A stretch of DNA of 64,000 nucleotides from Porphyridium purpureum (GCA_008690995.1 VRMN01000001.1:2790001-2854000), one strand, 5' to 3'; shown: positions 50,186 to 59,848, numbered from the stretch's first letter. The notes: generated by a model from the sequence alone, not told the origin. Numbers and translations are program-made.

Positions 50186-50683
50186 ATGCAGGGAGCTACT
50201 AACCGCCCGTTCTTCACGTCGGCGCCGGCCATGTCCTTTGACCAAATGCAGTGCCAACTGAACGCGTGGGGGTTTGACGAGGAGACAGTCAGAAACACGG
50301 CGCTGAACAAGAGAAATATGATGCTCCCGTTGGTCGGGAAAGATGGCGAGCACATGCTCGACGCGAGCTTGCACAAGGTGGGCTCGGAAACTGAGACATT
50401 GAGTTGTGCATCCTCTTCCTCTCTCAGCAGGAGTGTTCGTTTCAAGTCGACGGTCGAGCGCGTTCGTTATGCACCCCTTCGAATTGCCGACGTGACACAT
50501 AAACCGGCTATGAGCGACACGACGCCGCGTGGTATGGCCGGGTCCACGAATGTGAGTACGATTCACTGGGGCAACAGCAGCAAAAGCACAAGGAGCTGCA
50601 GTAGAAGCCTCGGGGGAAGCAGTCGCACGCGGAGTGGCACACCACACTGGAACTTGCCTCACGACTTTGTGAGTGTTGATTGA
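50186..50683 (+). CDS. Small Ser-rich hypothetical protein
   Basis: 165 aa from the first ATG. The N-terminal third MSFDQMQCQLNAWGFDEETVRNTALNKRNMM looks like a small helical unit. The centre contains RSVRFKSTVERV, similar to an RVxF-type phosphatase-1 docking peptide, and the last 50 residues are Ser/Arg-rich and disordered. Composition supports a real gene; no family is recognised. It ends in TGA. Confidence 0.5.
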   Translation: MQGATNRPFFTSAPAMSFDQMQCQLNAWGFDEETVRNTALNKRNMMLPLVGKDGEHMLDASLHKVGSETETLSCASSSSLSRSVRFKSTVERVRYAPLRIADVTHKPAMSDTTPRGMAGSTNVSTIHWGNSSKSTRSCSRSLGGSSRTRSGTPHWNLPHDFVSVD

Positions 50684-51064
50684 GACTGTAAACAAGTGTA
50701 GAGAGTAGACTAATCGAACATAAACTAATTCACGTTGAAGACACGAAACGAGTACTCGAGCGTCTGCCACCCCGGAGGATGAACCTTGACGCCTCGCTCA
50801 CCTCGACGTGTCAGCGGACGAACTTCCGCGCGCGGCTTTTGTTATCAGAACAGCTCGGGAGCCGCTCCTACGGGATTTCTGCTACATGCAGTTGGTCGCT
50901 CGTAAACTTGATGGCCTCTCCACCAAACTCCGCTTCCCATTCAAGTGAAAAAGGCACGAGGCCAAACTCGCACGTACAGGTTACATTCTAGCTTGCGCCG
51001 TGGCCGTACGTTTGTCTTCGCGCATTTGGCCGTTCTCGAGGGAAATCCGCACAAGCCACCTAAG
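50684..51064. other. Gap upstream of the PNPOx-like gene, no gene seen
   Basis: 381 bp. The reading frame of the next gene is open back to 50945 but without an ATG, and its translation there (RTYRLHSSLRRGRTFVF) looks like untranslated leader. Confidence 0.5.
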
Positions 51065-51763
51065 ATGGCGTTGCTCAAGGCGGTTGTCTTGATCGGCGGC
51101 GGAGCCGCCGCGCTCATGTTCGGCAGGTCGTATATCCGTCCGCTGTTGGGGGTGGCCAAGAAGCAGCTTGCCGCGTTGGACGCCGCGGTTGAGAAGCCCC
51201 GGACCACCTCATATGAATGTTCGCCAGAGACTTTGGAGCGATTCCGCGGTGCGACAGCGACCGAGCAGGCTGCTCAGCGCCTCGCGCTCGCTTTCAAGGT
51301 GGCCGAATCAAATAACGGTTTGCTGACCACCGTGAACGCTGAGCTTGGAGCACCGCGCACACGCATGGTGGACTCGCTGGTGCGCCCAGACTCATTTCTG
51401 GTGGGCGGCGTGATCTGGATCAGCACGCGCCCGTCGACACGCAAAGTGCGCGACCTTGCCGCGTCCGATAGGGCGAGCATGACTTACGTGGCGGACAATG
51501 GTGCAGGATACATAGAGATTCAAGGCTCGGCCAAGTACATACCAGACTGCCGCTCCGCTCCACCCGGGACATGGAAGTCGAGTTGGGAGGCCGGCGCGAT
51601 TTACAAATCCACCCAGCCAGAACATTTGGGACTGATTGCGTTCTCCCCGTCTGCTATTGAAGTTGTACTTCCAACGCGCGGCGTTGAGACCGATCGCGAC
51701 GACTGGAAGCCATACACGCTAGTCGCTGATCAAGCAGAGCGGAAGTGGCTGGCTGACTCTTGA
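51065..51763 (+). CDS. PNPOx-like split-barrel protein with N-terminal membrane anchor
   Basis: 232 aa from the ATG at 51065, preceded by AAG. The start MALLKAVVLIGGGAAALMFG is one hydrophobic segment, a signal anchor or plastid/mitochondrial leader. The rest resembles the FMN-binding split barrel of the pyridoxamine-phosphate-oxidase-like superfamily: NNGLLTTVNAELGAPRTRMVD, GGVIWISTRPSTRKVRDL, ASMTYVADNGAGYIEIQGSAKYI and GLIAFSPSAIEVVLP. Members bind FMN, F420 or heme; the cofactor cannot be told here. The gene is convergent with the TPR gene, 121 bp apart. It ends in TGA. Confidence 0.8.
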   Translation: MALLKAVVLIGGGAAALMFGRSYIRPLLGVAKKQLAALDAAVEKPRTTSYECSPETLERFRGATATEQAAQRLALAFKVAESNNGLLTTVNAELGAPRTRMVDSLVRPDSFLVGGVIWISTRPSTRKVRDLAASDRASMTYVADNGAGYIEIQGSAKYIPDCRSAPPGTWKSSWEAGAIYKSTQPEHLGLIAFSPSAIEVVLPTRGVETDRDDWKPYTLVADQAERKWLADS

Positions 51764-51884
51764 GAAATTCAAGTAGAAACATGGAATTGTAGAGCTGTAT
51801 TTTAGAACATAAACAAAGACACACTCACACCCATTCGCACGCACGCGCATGCTTCTAAGTTTTGTTGCGTGACGTCTGCTCGTT

Positions 51885-52820
51885 TCAATCCGTCGATGCC
51901 GGTATTCGGAAAGGCTCCAGCGCAGGCATGCTGCTGAGCAGCTGCTCGTTGTGGCGAATTTTCGTATTGTCCTTATCCAGGTTGTTGACCATGTGACTAT
52001 ACAGCTTTCGCTGCTGTTCAGTGTAGTTCTTGTGGTGACGCGCGAGCTGAGCTTTGACACGCTTGAGATCTGCTAGCGCAGCGAGGATCATGCCGTCTTT
52101 CTTTTCCAAAGCATGGGCCTCATCGAGGTCGTGCTGTGCCTGCTTGGCGAGGTCCTCGGCGTACTCGACGTCCCAGTACTCCTTCGCATCTTCCTTCGCC
52201 ATCTCGCGGCGTGTTTGGCCGATCAGCACAAGACCGCGACGATAGAGCCCCTTCACATTGTCCGGTTCGATGCGCAACGCCTCGCTGCAATCCCAGTGCG
52301 CGTCGTCCCAGTCCTGTGTCTTGATGCGGCAAAGTGCGCGGTTCAGATGCAGCGGTAGCTTGAAAAAGTTGATGTACAGCCGCTGCTCGTTAGACATGGC
52401 CTCCCACTCCTCTTTGCTGCAGAAAATGTTCACAAACGCATTATCGTACTCTTTCCGCGCTTCGGCCCATTTTTTCTCTTTCACGAGCGCGTTGCCCTTC
52501 TCTTTGTACACCATAGCTCGCTCCACTTTTTCTTTTGGCGTCGGAAGCACGTACTGCTTACCAACCTCGCCATCTTCCCCGTAATCATGCACATCTGACT
52601 CCAGGCTCTTGTCCTTGTCGTGGTCCACATTCGACTCGCGCACAGCGTCCCCGTCAGCTGCGCTTGCACCAGATCTATCTGCTGCACTTTGATGTTCCGG
52701 ACATTCTCCGTCAGGCGGTGCGGTCCCGAGTCCTATTTCAGTGTCGCTACCCATCTTGCTTATGCCCTTCCGCTGCCGACTTTCTCCAGTGTGTCTCCGC
52801 TCCGCTCCCATTTGCGGCAT
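51885..52820 (-). CDS. TPR co-chaperone-like protein
   Basis: 311 aa from the first ATG at 52820. An acidic disordered N-terminus of about 110 residues is followed by three tetratricopeptide repeats: AMVYKEKGNALVKEKKWAEARKEYDNAF, LPLHLNRALCRIKTQDWDDAHWDCSEAL and KGLYRRGLVLIG... The residues that clamp the C-terminal EEVD of Hsp90/Hsp70 are visible: Lys and Asn in KEKGN, Asn in LNRA, Lys and Arg in KGLYRRG. This is the arrangement of FKBP-type immunophilins and similar co-chaperones, but no isomerase domain is attached. A long charged helix follows. Later Met residues at 52811 or 52754 are possible starts. It ends in TGA. Confidence 0.85.
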   Translation of the reverse strand: MPQMGAERRHTGESRQRKGISKMGSDTEIGLGTAPPDGECPEHQSAADRSGASAADGDAVRESNVDHDKDKSLESDVHDYGEDGEVGKQYVLPTPKEKVERAMVYKEKGNALVKEKKWAEARKEYDNAFVNIFCSKEEWEAMSNEQRLYINFFKLPLHLNRALCRIKTQDWDDAHWDCSEALRIEPDNVKGLYRRGLVLIGQTRREMAKEDAKEYWDVEYAEDLAKQAQHDLDEAHALEKKDGMILAALADLKRVKAQLARHHKNYTEQQRKLYSHMVNNLDKDNTKIRHNEQLLSSMPALEPFRIPASTD

Positions 52821-52897
52821 TCGGGTGTTCGAGCTTTCACTTTTTATTGGCACGCCAAGCTTCTAGAAAACACACGTACAGAAGCTCACCAGCTAGT

Positions 52898-53365
52898 TTA
52901 GTTGATGTCGAGACGTTCTAATTCGACTGGACGCGCCCTTCGTATGGCTTCGTCAGGGGTCCGAGGAGACACCCGGCTCTGACTTCGGCTTCGTGATCGC
53001 GACTGCAATCTCTCTTGCAGTTTCGGACTGGCAAGGCTGGCGCCGCAGGGCGGGCTCGACGCGCTGTTGCGCGATGAGGGCGGTGCGCCAAAGAGTTGAA
53101 GCGGCAAGTTGGCGAGCCGGCTGTGCGACGCTCGTTCACAGCTATCGCCGGAGGGGCACCGGTTCTCTGAAACGGCGGGCAAAGACTCTGCGCGGTGGCT
53201 CAAGCCTGCCGCCGACTCGGACGCGCGTGGTCGCGACTTTGCCCTGCGTAGCAGCACATTCTCCCAAGATACTGCCGTCACATCAAATTCAGTCACATCC
53301 ACGCCATGGCATCTCGGGCTTGCCGAGCCGGACATGTCGCTATAATACACATCTGCAAAGTCCAT
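52898..53365 (-). CDS. Hypothetical Ser/Arg-rich protein
   Basis: 155 aa beginning MDFADVYYSDMSGSASP and ending ARPVELERLDIN. An acidic start with VDVTEFDVTAVSWENVLL, then a Ser/Pro-rich stretch and an Arg-Ser run (SRSRSRSQSR) like that of splicing-associated proteins. Composition supports coding on this strand over the competing + frame. It ends in TAA, 77 bp upstream of the TPR gene's start. No family recognised. Confidence 0.45.
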   Translation of the reverse strand: MDFADVYYSDMSGSASPRCHGVDVTEFDVTAVSWENVLLRRAKSRPRASESAAGLSHRAESLPAVSENRCPSGDSCERASHSRLANLPLQLFGAPPSSRNSASSPPCGASLASPKLQERLQSRSRSRSQSRVSPRTPDEAIRRARPVELERLDIN

Positions 53366-54761
53366 CCCTTTTCCCTTCCTCTTTCCGCTCGTCGTCCTCC
53401 TCGCGCCGTGGTGAGCTTTCTTGCCACTGCCTCAGCCACCACCTGCAGTCGCGACACGCTATATGCGACCCACTCCGCGCACCCGTCGTTCTCGCGCACG
53501 TCGAGACCATTCTTCGCACGCACTTGACCTGGGGCAGCACTCTAACAAGCCGGACGAAACCAGCATTGTCTGTGCCGGCACACCGAGAAGATATCGGAGC
53601 GTTCGATGACGCAAGCGCGCGAGCGATGACTCATCGCGTCGTCGAACGTGCGCATCGATTCCATCCACAACCTTCCAGTACCACCAGCCTTACAAAGTGG
53701 TCACCCCCCAAAATGGAAAATCATCACGAATCCCGATGCACCCGTGGCGTGAGCGTAATCACAAAAAGCGTCCGGAAACGGCAACAAGGGAAAAATCGGT
53801 TCGGCTTAGGGAGTTGACGGAATGGGCTTGGAGTGACCGTGGTCCTTTTGTCAGTGTTTGAGCCGCGCCTCGTGAATCAACGTGGGACGGAATGAGTCAC
53901 CTCAAACCATGTGGCGAGAGTGCGTGCCATGCGATGTGCAGAGGATGTGTAGCATGAGATGCAGTCTTGATTCCTGCGCAGGGTACTTACCGGACGGGTG
54001 GCTGGGCGGATCATGTACAAAGATCTTGCGACAATCGTCATTCAGGTAAGGAGTCCCGACATTCAAGGGCAAGGAGGGAGCGAGGGCTGTAGGTCGGTGG
54101 TGGCGGTAAAAAAATGCGGAACTGGCGCGTGCACAAGCGCGCGGTTCGCTGCGACCTGTGCCTGTGTCCTTCACTACAACAACAGAAATCACGCCGCGAT
54201 CCAGTTAACCAGTCCATCAGCGCCGAAAGCTCGGCTCGCCATGTGATGAAAAAACCGCACCCAGAAGGAGGTTCACCGAGCAGTTCTCGAGACCACGACT
54301 CTGGGCTTTTGCGCGAACGAGCAGCCGCAGCCACCGACCCCGTTTTGGACGAGCGCCAGCAGCCGCACCGCTCTTCTCGTTCCAACTTGAGACCATTGAC
54401 AGGCCCGCGCCACGCATTCGTTTTCGAAGATCGTGCGCTGAGCGGCATACAGCCTGACTGCTGCTTTCCACGCGCCGCGAAAGAGTGCTCTTCTTCCGCG
54501 CGCCCATGTCGGTGTGCCGCGCTTGGACGCAGCTGCGCGCTCGAGCCATGGAACCGAGACTTGTCGGGGTGTACAGCAGCCACAAGAAAACCAAAGTACA
54601 GTTCGCCCGTAGCTGTTCCTATAAAAGCAGGCGGTTTTAGTATGAAAAGTACAGTGCGTGTGGACGATTCGTTGGCAGCGCGGAAGGTCGAGGCGGAGTG
54701 AAGGAGGCGATGCGCGGTGGGATAGAACGGCACAGAAGGTTGAGATAGTGACATCACGAGT
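53366..54761. other. 1.4-kb region upstream of the NDUFA8-type gene, no gene seen
   Basis: Open frames here are short or antisense to each other, without family resemblance. A GTACAGTG octamer lies at 54649-54656. Confidence 0.45.
54649..54656 (+). promoter_or_regulatory. GTACAGTG motif upstream of the NDUFA8-type gene
   Basis: Exact octamer 106 bp before the start codon at 54762; another GTACAG occurs about 50 bp earlier. Similar distance to that seen for the SDR, helicase and phosphatase genes. Confidence 0.35.
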
Positions 54762-55256
54762 ATGCCGGACGCGGTGTCAGATATTGCACGGCCCGCGCCG
54801 CTCGCGACGTCGTCGGTTCTGTACGCGGCGTCCAAGTATATTGGGATCCTGTGCCGCGGCGAGAACGTGTCGTACCTCGAGTGCAAGGCGGAGCACGCCA
54901 ACCCCGCGGACTGTTTGGATCGCGGCGCCAAAGTGCAGAGCTGCGTCGCCGACGTGCTCGCCGCGCTCGCAAGCACGTGCCCAGAGTCTTTTACCCAGTA
55001 TGCTAAATGTATCGAGGACGAGCCCATGGAGGAGTACGCGTTCCATGAGTGCCGATCGCGTGAAACAGTTTTGTCCAAGTGCGCCGTGCCGGCCCTAAAG
55101 ATCAAGGAGGTGTACGCTGAACTGGAGGCTGCTCATGCAGCTGCCGTGGAGGCTTCTGCAGCCGCAGAGACACAGACAGCCGGCGGATCCGCCGCTTCAG
55201 AAGGCGCTCCTGCTTCTTCCGTATCGGCCGCCGCAGCGTCTCCATCCGAAAGGTGA
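54762..55256 (+). CDS. NDUFA8: Complex I accessory subunit NDUFA8-like (four CX9C)
   Basis: 164 aa. Four Cys-x9-Cys motifs (31/41, 51/61, 73/83, 97/107) make two coiled-coil helix-coiled-coil helix folds, as in the 19-kDa NDUFA8 subunit on the intermembrane-space side of respiratory complex I. Such proteins are imported and oxidised by the Mia40 relay and lack a cleaved leader, consistent with the N-terminus here. KYIGILCRGENVSYLECKAE resembles the plant protein's first motif. The last 45 residues are an Ala/Ser/Glu-rich tail not needed in the family. It starts at an ATG and ends in TGA. Confidence 0.88.
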   Translation: MPDAVSDIARPAPLATSSVLYAASKYIGILCRGENVSYLECKAEHANPADCLDRGAKVQSCVADVLAALASTCPESFTQYAKCIEDEPMEEYAFHECRSRETVLSKCAVPALKIKEVYAELEAAHAAAVEASAAAETQTAGGSAASEGAPASSVSAAAASPSER

Positions 55257-55464
55257 GACAGGAGAATGGCAGCCATTTAGGTGAATGATTTGACTCGGTC
55301 AAGTGGATTGCCGCACTGAACAATGCACTCATTTTCCTCTCGGGCATTGGTGTGCCGCCGTTCCTCTTTTTTATATAAAGGCTTGCGAATGTTTCCCTAG
55401 ATTGAATCGCCGCAAGTGAAGCGACACTTGCAATGGGCTGTGAGAAACGGAGGGTTGTGATGTG

Positions 55465-58026
55465 CTACTTCAACAGCTCCGAAGTCTCACTGTACGAGTC
55501 GAACTGCATAGTGAAAGAAGCCGACCCGCGGCTGGCTGAACGTAGCGCGCTCGCGTAGCCCACCAATCCCGCCAGGGGTACGTGCGAATGAATGAGTGCG
55601 CGCCCACCTGACTCGCCGAGCGCTTCCACGTGCTCAATAATGCCGCGTCGTTTTGCCGTCAGGTCGGACATTACTGCGCCCAGAAAGTCGTTCGGTACCG
55701 AAATTTGTAAACGCATGAGTGGCTCCAGTGCTGTCGGGCTGGCTCGAGGAAGCAGCGATCGAATGGCGAATGCCGCACAGCTTGAGACTGCCGCGGGCTC
55801 ATATGCAAGCAGCTCCTCTGCATTACTACCGAGCACGCGCACGACGACATCCTCCACCGGATACCCGGCAACTGCCCCGCGCATCAGTGCTGCGCGCAGC
55901 GCTGAATCGAGCGCAACCAAAACGGGGTGCTGCTTCTGCGCCTCGCCGTTCCTTTTCTTCGTCGCTTCTGTTCCATCCTCATGGCGTTTCAATATCTCTT
56001 CCAGCGCGCTCAGATCGACTGAAAGCCCTTGTCCGCGCGGCGCGGGAGCGATAGAGACTTCCATCTGTGCAACCAGTCGGCGTCCGCCGATCTCCTTGTC
56101 GAATTGTACAAAGTCTTGCACGTGCTCCATAACCGTTTCCTTATAGGCTACACGTGGTACGCCCATGCGAACCGGAAGCCCATACTCGCTCACGAGCCGG
56201 TCGCGAATCACTTCTAGATGCAGCTCGCCCATGCCGTGTATGACAAGTTCCCCTGTCTCCTCATCGTCCGCGACTCGCAATGACGGGTCCTCGCGCACCA
56301 GCCGCTCCAATGCTATCTGGAGCTCCTCGTTTGCACCGCTCGAATCACAGCGCACAGCCGCTGAGAACACTGCCGGCGGGATGCGTAGGCCCTGCAAAAG
56401 CATACTCTTCGACGCTTCAGACCGCACCGCAGTGCTGGTCAGCGTGTCTCCAGACATCGTGTGTTTGAGACCTGAAGCAGCAAACACAGAGCCAAACGCG
56501 GCTCCATGCACCAATTCCTCAACGTCGTCCGCCATTAACCTGAGCAGTTTCTGCGGCGTCTCAACTACATCACGCGAAGCATTGTACAGCCGCACATTCC
56601 GACCGGACAGACTGCCCGCAAAGATACGAATAAATACCAGCGCGCCTCGGTGCGTATCATGCACGACCTTGAACGCCAACGCGACTAAGGCGGCATCCGG
56701 TTGTAAATTCAGAAATCGAGGCTTCGCGCCTTCCTCCTTTGTGCTTTGGCGCTGCTCATGACCCTGCTTCTGATGCTCGTTGCCCCTCGACTCTGAAATG
56801 ACAGAACTTTCAGAACCACCGATCCGCGGCGGTTTTCGCTCAAGCGGGTTCGGCAGATAATCGAGAACTGCATCCATAACAGGCTGCACACCGCGGTTCT
56901 TCAGGGCCGAACCGCAAAGGACAGGGACAGCGCGGCGTTCCAGCGAGAGTCGACGCAGTGCTGCCGGCAGCTCGAGGTCCATCTGGCTATCGTCGCCGTC
57001 CAGGTAGAAGTCCATCACCTTGTCGTCGATATCTGCGACCTGTTCGACAAGCTCTGCTCTTGCGCGTTGCACACTTTCAGCCTCTGTTCGCGATAGGAGC
57101 GAAGAACCCACCAAGTCGCTTTGCGAACTGAACTTTGAAACTGTCAGCGTGGCGCCTTGCTCGTCGCTGTCGTCATACAAGCAAATAGTTAGTCTGACAA
57201 GATCGACAAAGCCACGAATCGAGCCGGAATCCGCTCCGCGCGCACCTGAACTTGCTGTGAAAAGGGGTACCTGAATGAGAATCGAATTTGCCCCCAGGCG
57301 CGATTTGAGCGTGCTTGCTGCAAAGCGCAGATCCGCACCTTCACGGTCCAGTTTGTTCACAAAAGCGATTACGGGTAGGTCGTATGAAGTAGCCTGCCTC
57401 CAGACGGTCTCGGTTTGCGCCTGCACACCGGCAACGCCATCAATGACTGCGACGCAGCCATCCATGACCATGAGAGCGCGCTCGACCTCTAATGTAAAGT
57501 CGACATGTCCCGGCGTATCGATGATATTGATCACATGTTCCCTCCAAACCACGGAAACCGCGGCGCTCTGAATTGTGATTCCACGCTCGCGCTCTTGCGG
57601 CAAGAAGTCGGTGACGGTATCACCCGAATCAACATCTCCGTAAACTCGCGTCGTCCCTGAGTAAAATAGCATGCGCTCCGTTGTAGTTGTTTTACCCGCG
57701 TCAATGTGAGCGATAACGCCGATGTTCCGCACGCGCTCAGGCCGTTGCACGATTTGTGCTATCGCTTGTGCATCAGACGATGAGAATCGTCTGACGGAGC
57801 CACGCCGGAAGCGTTCCAGGCTGTGCCTATCGTTCTTTGTTTCGGCACACCACTTGATCGCGCATTGCAGCACCGTTTCTGTCGCGCGCCTCCGACCATT
57901 CCACGCACTGGATGACTCTGATCGCCTGGCTCCCCTTCCGTATGGCGCCAGGACAGATCGTGCTCCACACCACGATCTTGCGCGTGCTATCAGGGTCGCA
58001 CTTGGAACCCATGTGTCATGTCGCAT
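55465..58026 (-). CDS. GFM2: Mitochondrial elongation factor G2 (ribosome recycling)
   Basis: 853-aa translational GTPase. The first about 95 residues are a basic, Ser/Ala-rich mitochondrial leader. RNIGVIAHIDAGKTTTTERM (100-119) holds the P-loop, then GDVDSGDTVTDFLPQERERGITIQSAAV, IIDTPGHVDFTLEVERAL (G3) and FVNKLDREG (G4). The GDVDSGDTVTDF form of switch I is that of EF-G2/MEF2 rather than EF-G1. EF-G2 works with ribosome recycling factor to split mitochondrial ribosomes after termination. Domains II-V follow, with GELHLEVIRDRL, RGAVAGYPVEDVVVRV and a final AQ-type domain V ending. A Gln/Lys-rich insertion lies before domain II (HQKQGHEQRQSTKEEG). It ends in TAG. Confidence 0.94.
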   Translation of the reverse strand: MRHDTWVPSATLIARARSWCGARSVLAPYGRGARRSESSSAWNGRRRATETVLQCAIKWCAETKNDRHSLERFRRGSVRRFSSSDAQAIAQIVQRPERVRNIGVIAHIDAGKTTTTERMLFYSGTTRVYGDVDSGDTVTDFLPQERERGITIQSAAVSVVWREHVINIIDTPGHVDFTLEVERALMVMDGCVAVIDGVAGVQAQTETVWRQATSYDLPVIAFVNKLDREGADLRFAASTLKSRLGANSILIQVPLFTASSGARGADSGSIRGFVDLVRLTICLYDDSDEQGATLTVSKFSSQSDLVGSSLLSRTEAESVQRARAELVEQVADIDDKVMDFYLDGDDSQMDLELPAALRRLSLERRAVPVLCGSALKNRGVQPVMDAVLDYLPNPLERKPPRIGGSESSVISESRGNEHQKQGHEQRQSTKEEGAKPRFLNLQPDAALVALAFKVVHDTHRGALVFIRIFAGSLSGRNVRLYNASRDVVETPQKLLRLMADDVEELVHGAAFGSVFAASGLKHTMSGDTLTSTAVRSEASKSMLLQGLRIPPAVFSAAVRCDSSGANEELQIALERLVREDPSLRVADDEETGELVIHGMGELHLEVIRDRLVSEYGLPVRMGVPRVAYKETVMEHVQDFVQFDKEIGGRRLVAQMEVSIAPAPRGQGLSVDLSALEEILKRHEDGTEATKKRNGEAQKQHPVLVALDSALRAALMRGAVAGYPVEDVVVRVLGSNAEELLAYEPAAVSSCAAFAIRSLLPRASPTALEPLMRLQISVPNDFLGAVMSDLTAKRRGIIEHVEALGESGGRALIHSHVPLAGLVGYASALRSASRGSASFTMQFDSYSETSELLK

Positions 58027-58162
58027 GTCTTACTCAGTCAGACAAAGCCACAACGACACCCGAACGAAATGCAGCTTCTTGCCATCCAGCTTATCATTCG
58101 ATGTCGAGCGAACAGGCGAACGATCGTAGGGTGTTTATCTGCAGGAAGCGACTTGCTGCGTC
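58027..58162. promoter_or_regulatory. Compact divergent promoter between EF-G2 and MOSC genes
   Basis: Only 136 bp separate two start codons pointing away from each other, so both promoters must overlap. No octamer match is seen. Confidence 0.6.
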
Positions 58163-59047
58163 ATGGCTTCTGGCATAAAGGTGTCTGGGCTATTCATATA
58201 CCCGATCAAGTCATGCAAGGGCATTCCGGTGGAACGGGCTGCATTGGCGCCGCAGGGATTGCTTCATGACCGGATGATCATGCTCGTGGACGAGAAGGGT
58301 AAGTTCTTGAGCCAGAGGAAAGCACCCCGCATGGCTTTAATCGAGGTGGACGTTGATGCGGCGCTGCTGATGCGTCCGGAAAAGCTCGAGTGCATTTTGC
58401 GCGCTCCCGGGATGGACGCATTTCCGCTTCGATGGGAACGGGACGCATACGATGCTTACAAGCCGCATTCCGTCGCGCAGATTTGGAAAGACCAAGTGCA
58501 CACGGAGGATATGGGAGATGCGGCTGCAGAGTGGTTCGCAATGTTTCTAGGCATCTCTGGATGCAGGCTGGTCCGGCTCAGGGAAGACTGGAACCGAACC
58601 TTGGAGGACGGCTTTGTCGAGAACCCGGCTGCGCACGTGGTCAGTCTGGCGGATGGATACCCGCTGCTTCTCACTTCGGAAGAGTCCATGAAAGACCTCA
58701 ATGAGAAAATTCCAGCAGGCACGCCCGGTCGACCGCTTCACATGGACCGATTCCGTCCAAATGTCGTGGTTTGCGGACTGGAAAGAGCCTGGCAAGAAGA
58801 CGGATGGCGACGTATCCGCATTGGTGCTGATGTGGTTTTTCAAGTCCCGAAGCCTTGCGCGCGTTGTAAGCTACCGAATACTGATCAGACCACTGCGATG
58901 GTAGGCACAGAGCCGCTCAAAACGTTGCTCAAGGAGCGCAAGTTCGGAGCAGAGGTCATGTTTGGGCAAAACTTGGTCCATGAGACAAATGCAGGAATCC
59001 TCGAGGTCGGGGCGATGGTCGAAATTCTGGAAGAAGTAAGCCCATAG
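58163..59047 (+). CDS. MOSC-domain protein, mARC-like
   Basis: 294 aa. VSGLFIYPIKSCKGIPVERAALAPQGLLHDRMIMLVDEKGKFLSQRKAPRMALI is the MOSC N-terminal barrel typical of mARC/YcbX proteins. PLLLTSEESMKDLN, MDRFRPNVVVCG (194-205) and the Cys-x-x-Cys of VPKPCARCKLPNTDQTT (232/235), which includes the molybdenum-binding Cys of the family, follow. mARC enzymes carry molybdenum cofactor and reduce N-hydroxylated compounds with cytochrome b5 and its reductase. No clear membrane anchor is seen at the N-terminus, unlike animal mARC. It starts at an ATG and ends in TAG. Divergent from mitochondrial EF-G2. Confidence 0.92.
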   Translation: MASGIKVSGLFIYPIKSCKGIPVERAALAPQGLLHDRMIMLVDEKGKFLSQRKAPRMALIEVDVDAALLMRPEKLECILRAPGMDAFPLRWERDAYDAYKPHSVAQIWKDQVHTEDMGDAAAEWFAMFLGISGCRLVRLREDWNRTLEDGFVENPAAHVVSLADGYPLLLTSEESMKDLNEKIPAGTPGRPLHMDRFRPNVVVCGLERAWQEDGWRRIRIGADVVFQVPKPCARCKLPNTDQTTAMVGTEPLKTLLKERKFGAEVMFGQNLVHETNAGILEVGAMVEILEEVSP

Positions 59048-59206
59048 CGCTTCTTGAACAAACTTGGCCTTGCGAAACAAGAGAGCAGTTTCATGCTCTT
59101 TGAGGGAGACTTGGCTTGTCGCCGTTGGGCACTGAGCTTCGCAGAAATACAAGAGTATGCATGAATTTTAACTAACTAAACTCTGCGTTGCTTACGTCTG
59201 TCGGCG

Positions 59207-59848
59207 TCAGCCGACAAAGGGTGGCAGATTGTGCTCCTGGAGGCCATCATTTTCTGCCGCCTGCGGGCGAAGCTCGTAGACAGTAACCACAGCTTCCCTC
59301 TTGTGCTTCGTGGTAATGCCTTTGAACCCAATGTACTGAATTTCCGTGCGGTTCTCTCCGTAGTTGTCCGACACAAACATCCACAACGTTTGTACATTTT
59401 GAAACTTTGTGAACTTTGTCGGCAGGTCAAGCGCGTCGCCTGCCTGACGGGGTGCCAGTTCCATGACCTGCAGGGGTGTTGTGCTTGAGGCTGCGTCAAA
59501 GTCCATGCTCTCCTTGTTGATAAACAGCTTGAGTGTGCGCGGGTTACTGCCGCTGTTCACACCACGCCCAAGCACGCAAATGCTCTTGAGTTTGACAGGG
59601 GCCATAAATTTGACGCCAATGAGCAGCTGCTCGTCGGCGTCCGAACACAAATACGGGAGCGTCTCATTCATCATTTCCTCCTTCGTGCGCAGCACATTCC
59701 TCGCCACGTCATTGGGCGGCTGCGCATTCAGCACGACGCTCGCGGCTGCGTTCACCTCCGCGTAAAGCGAGTCCCCACCCGAATCATAATCTGCGCGGTC
59801 CTCATCCCCATGGTCGCAGTTTTCATGAGTCCTGTGGCTGCACGGCAT
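59207..59848 (-). CDS. PITH-domain protein (PITHD1-like)
   Basis: 213 aa. Begins MPCSHRTHENCDHGDED, the His/Cys-rich start common to PITHD1-like proteins. SLYAEVNAAASVVLNAQP, PYLCSDADEQLLIGVKFMAPVKLKSICVLG, NPRTLKLFINKESMDFD, FQNVQTLWMFVSDNYGENRTEIQYIGFKG give the PITH (proteasome-interacting thioredoxin-like C-terminal) domain. In thioredoxin-like 1 this domain binds the 26S proteasome; the stand-alone form is present in most eukaryotes. It starts at the first ATG, ends in TGA, and is divergent from the membrane-protein gene with 202 bp between starts. Confidence 0.92.
   Translation of the reverse strand: MPCSHRTHENCDHGDEDRADYDSGGDSLYAEVNAAASVVLNAQPPNDVARNVLRTKEEMMNETLPYLCSDADEQLLIGVKFMAPVKLKSICVLGRGVNSGSNPRTLKLFINKESMDFDAASSTTPLQVMELAPRQAGDALDLPTKFTKFQNVQTLWMFVSDNYGENRTEIQYIGFKGITTKHKREAVVTVYELRPQAAENDGLQEHNLPPFVG

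Noticed and set aside
52993-53817. 274-codon + strand frame
   Set aside because: No ATG at its start, Arg/Ser/His-rich, and overlaps a better - strand frame.
54038-55105. 355-codon - strand frame overlapping the NDUFA8-type gene
   Set aside because: Shadow of the real gene plus intergenic sequence; low-quality Ser/Arg-rich translation.
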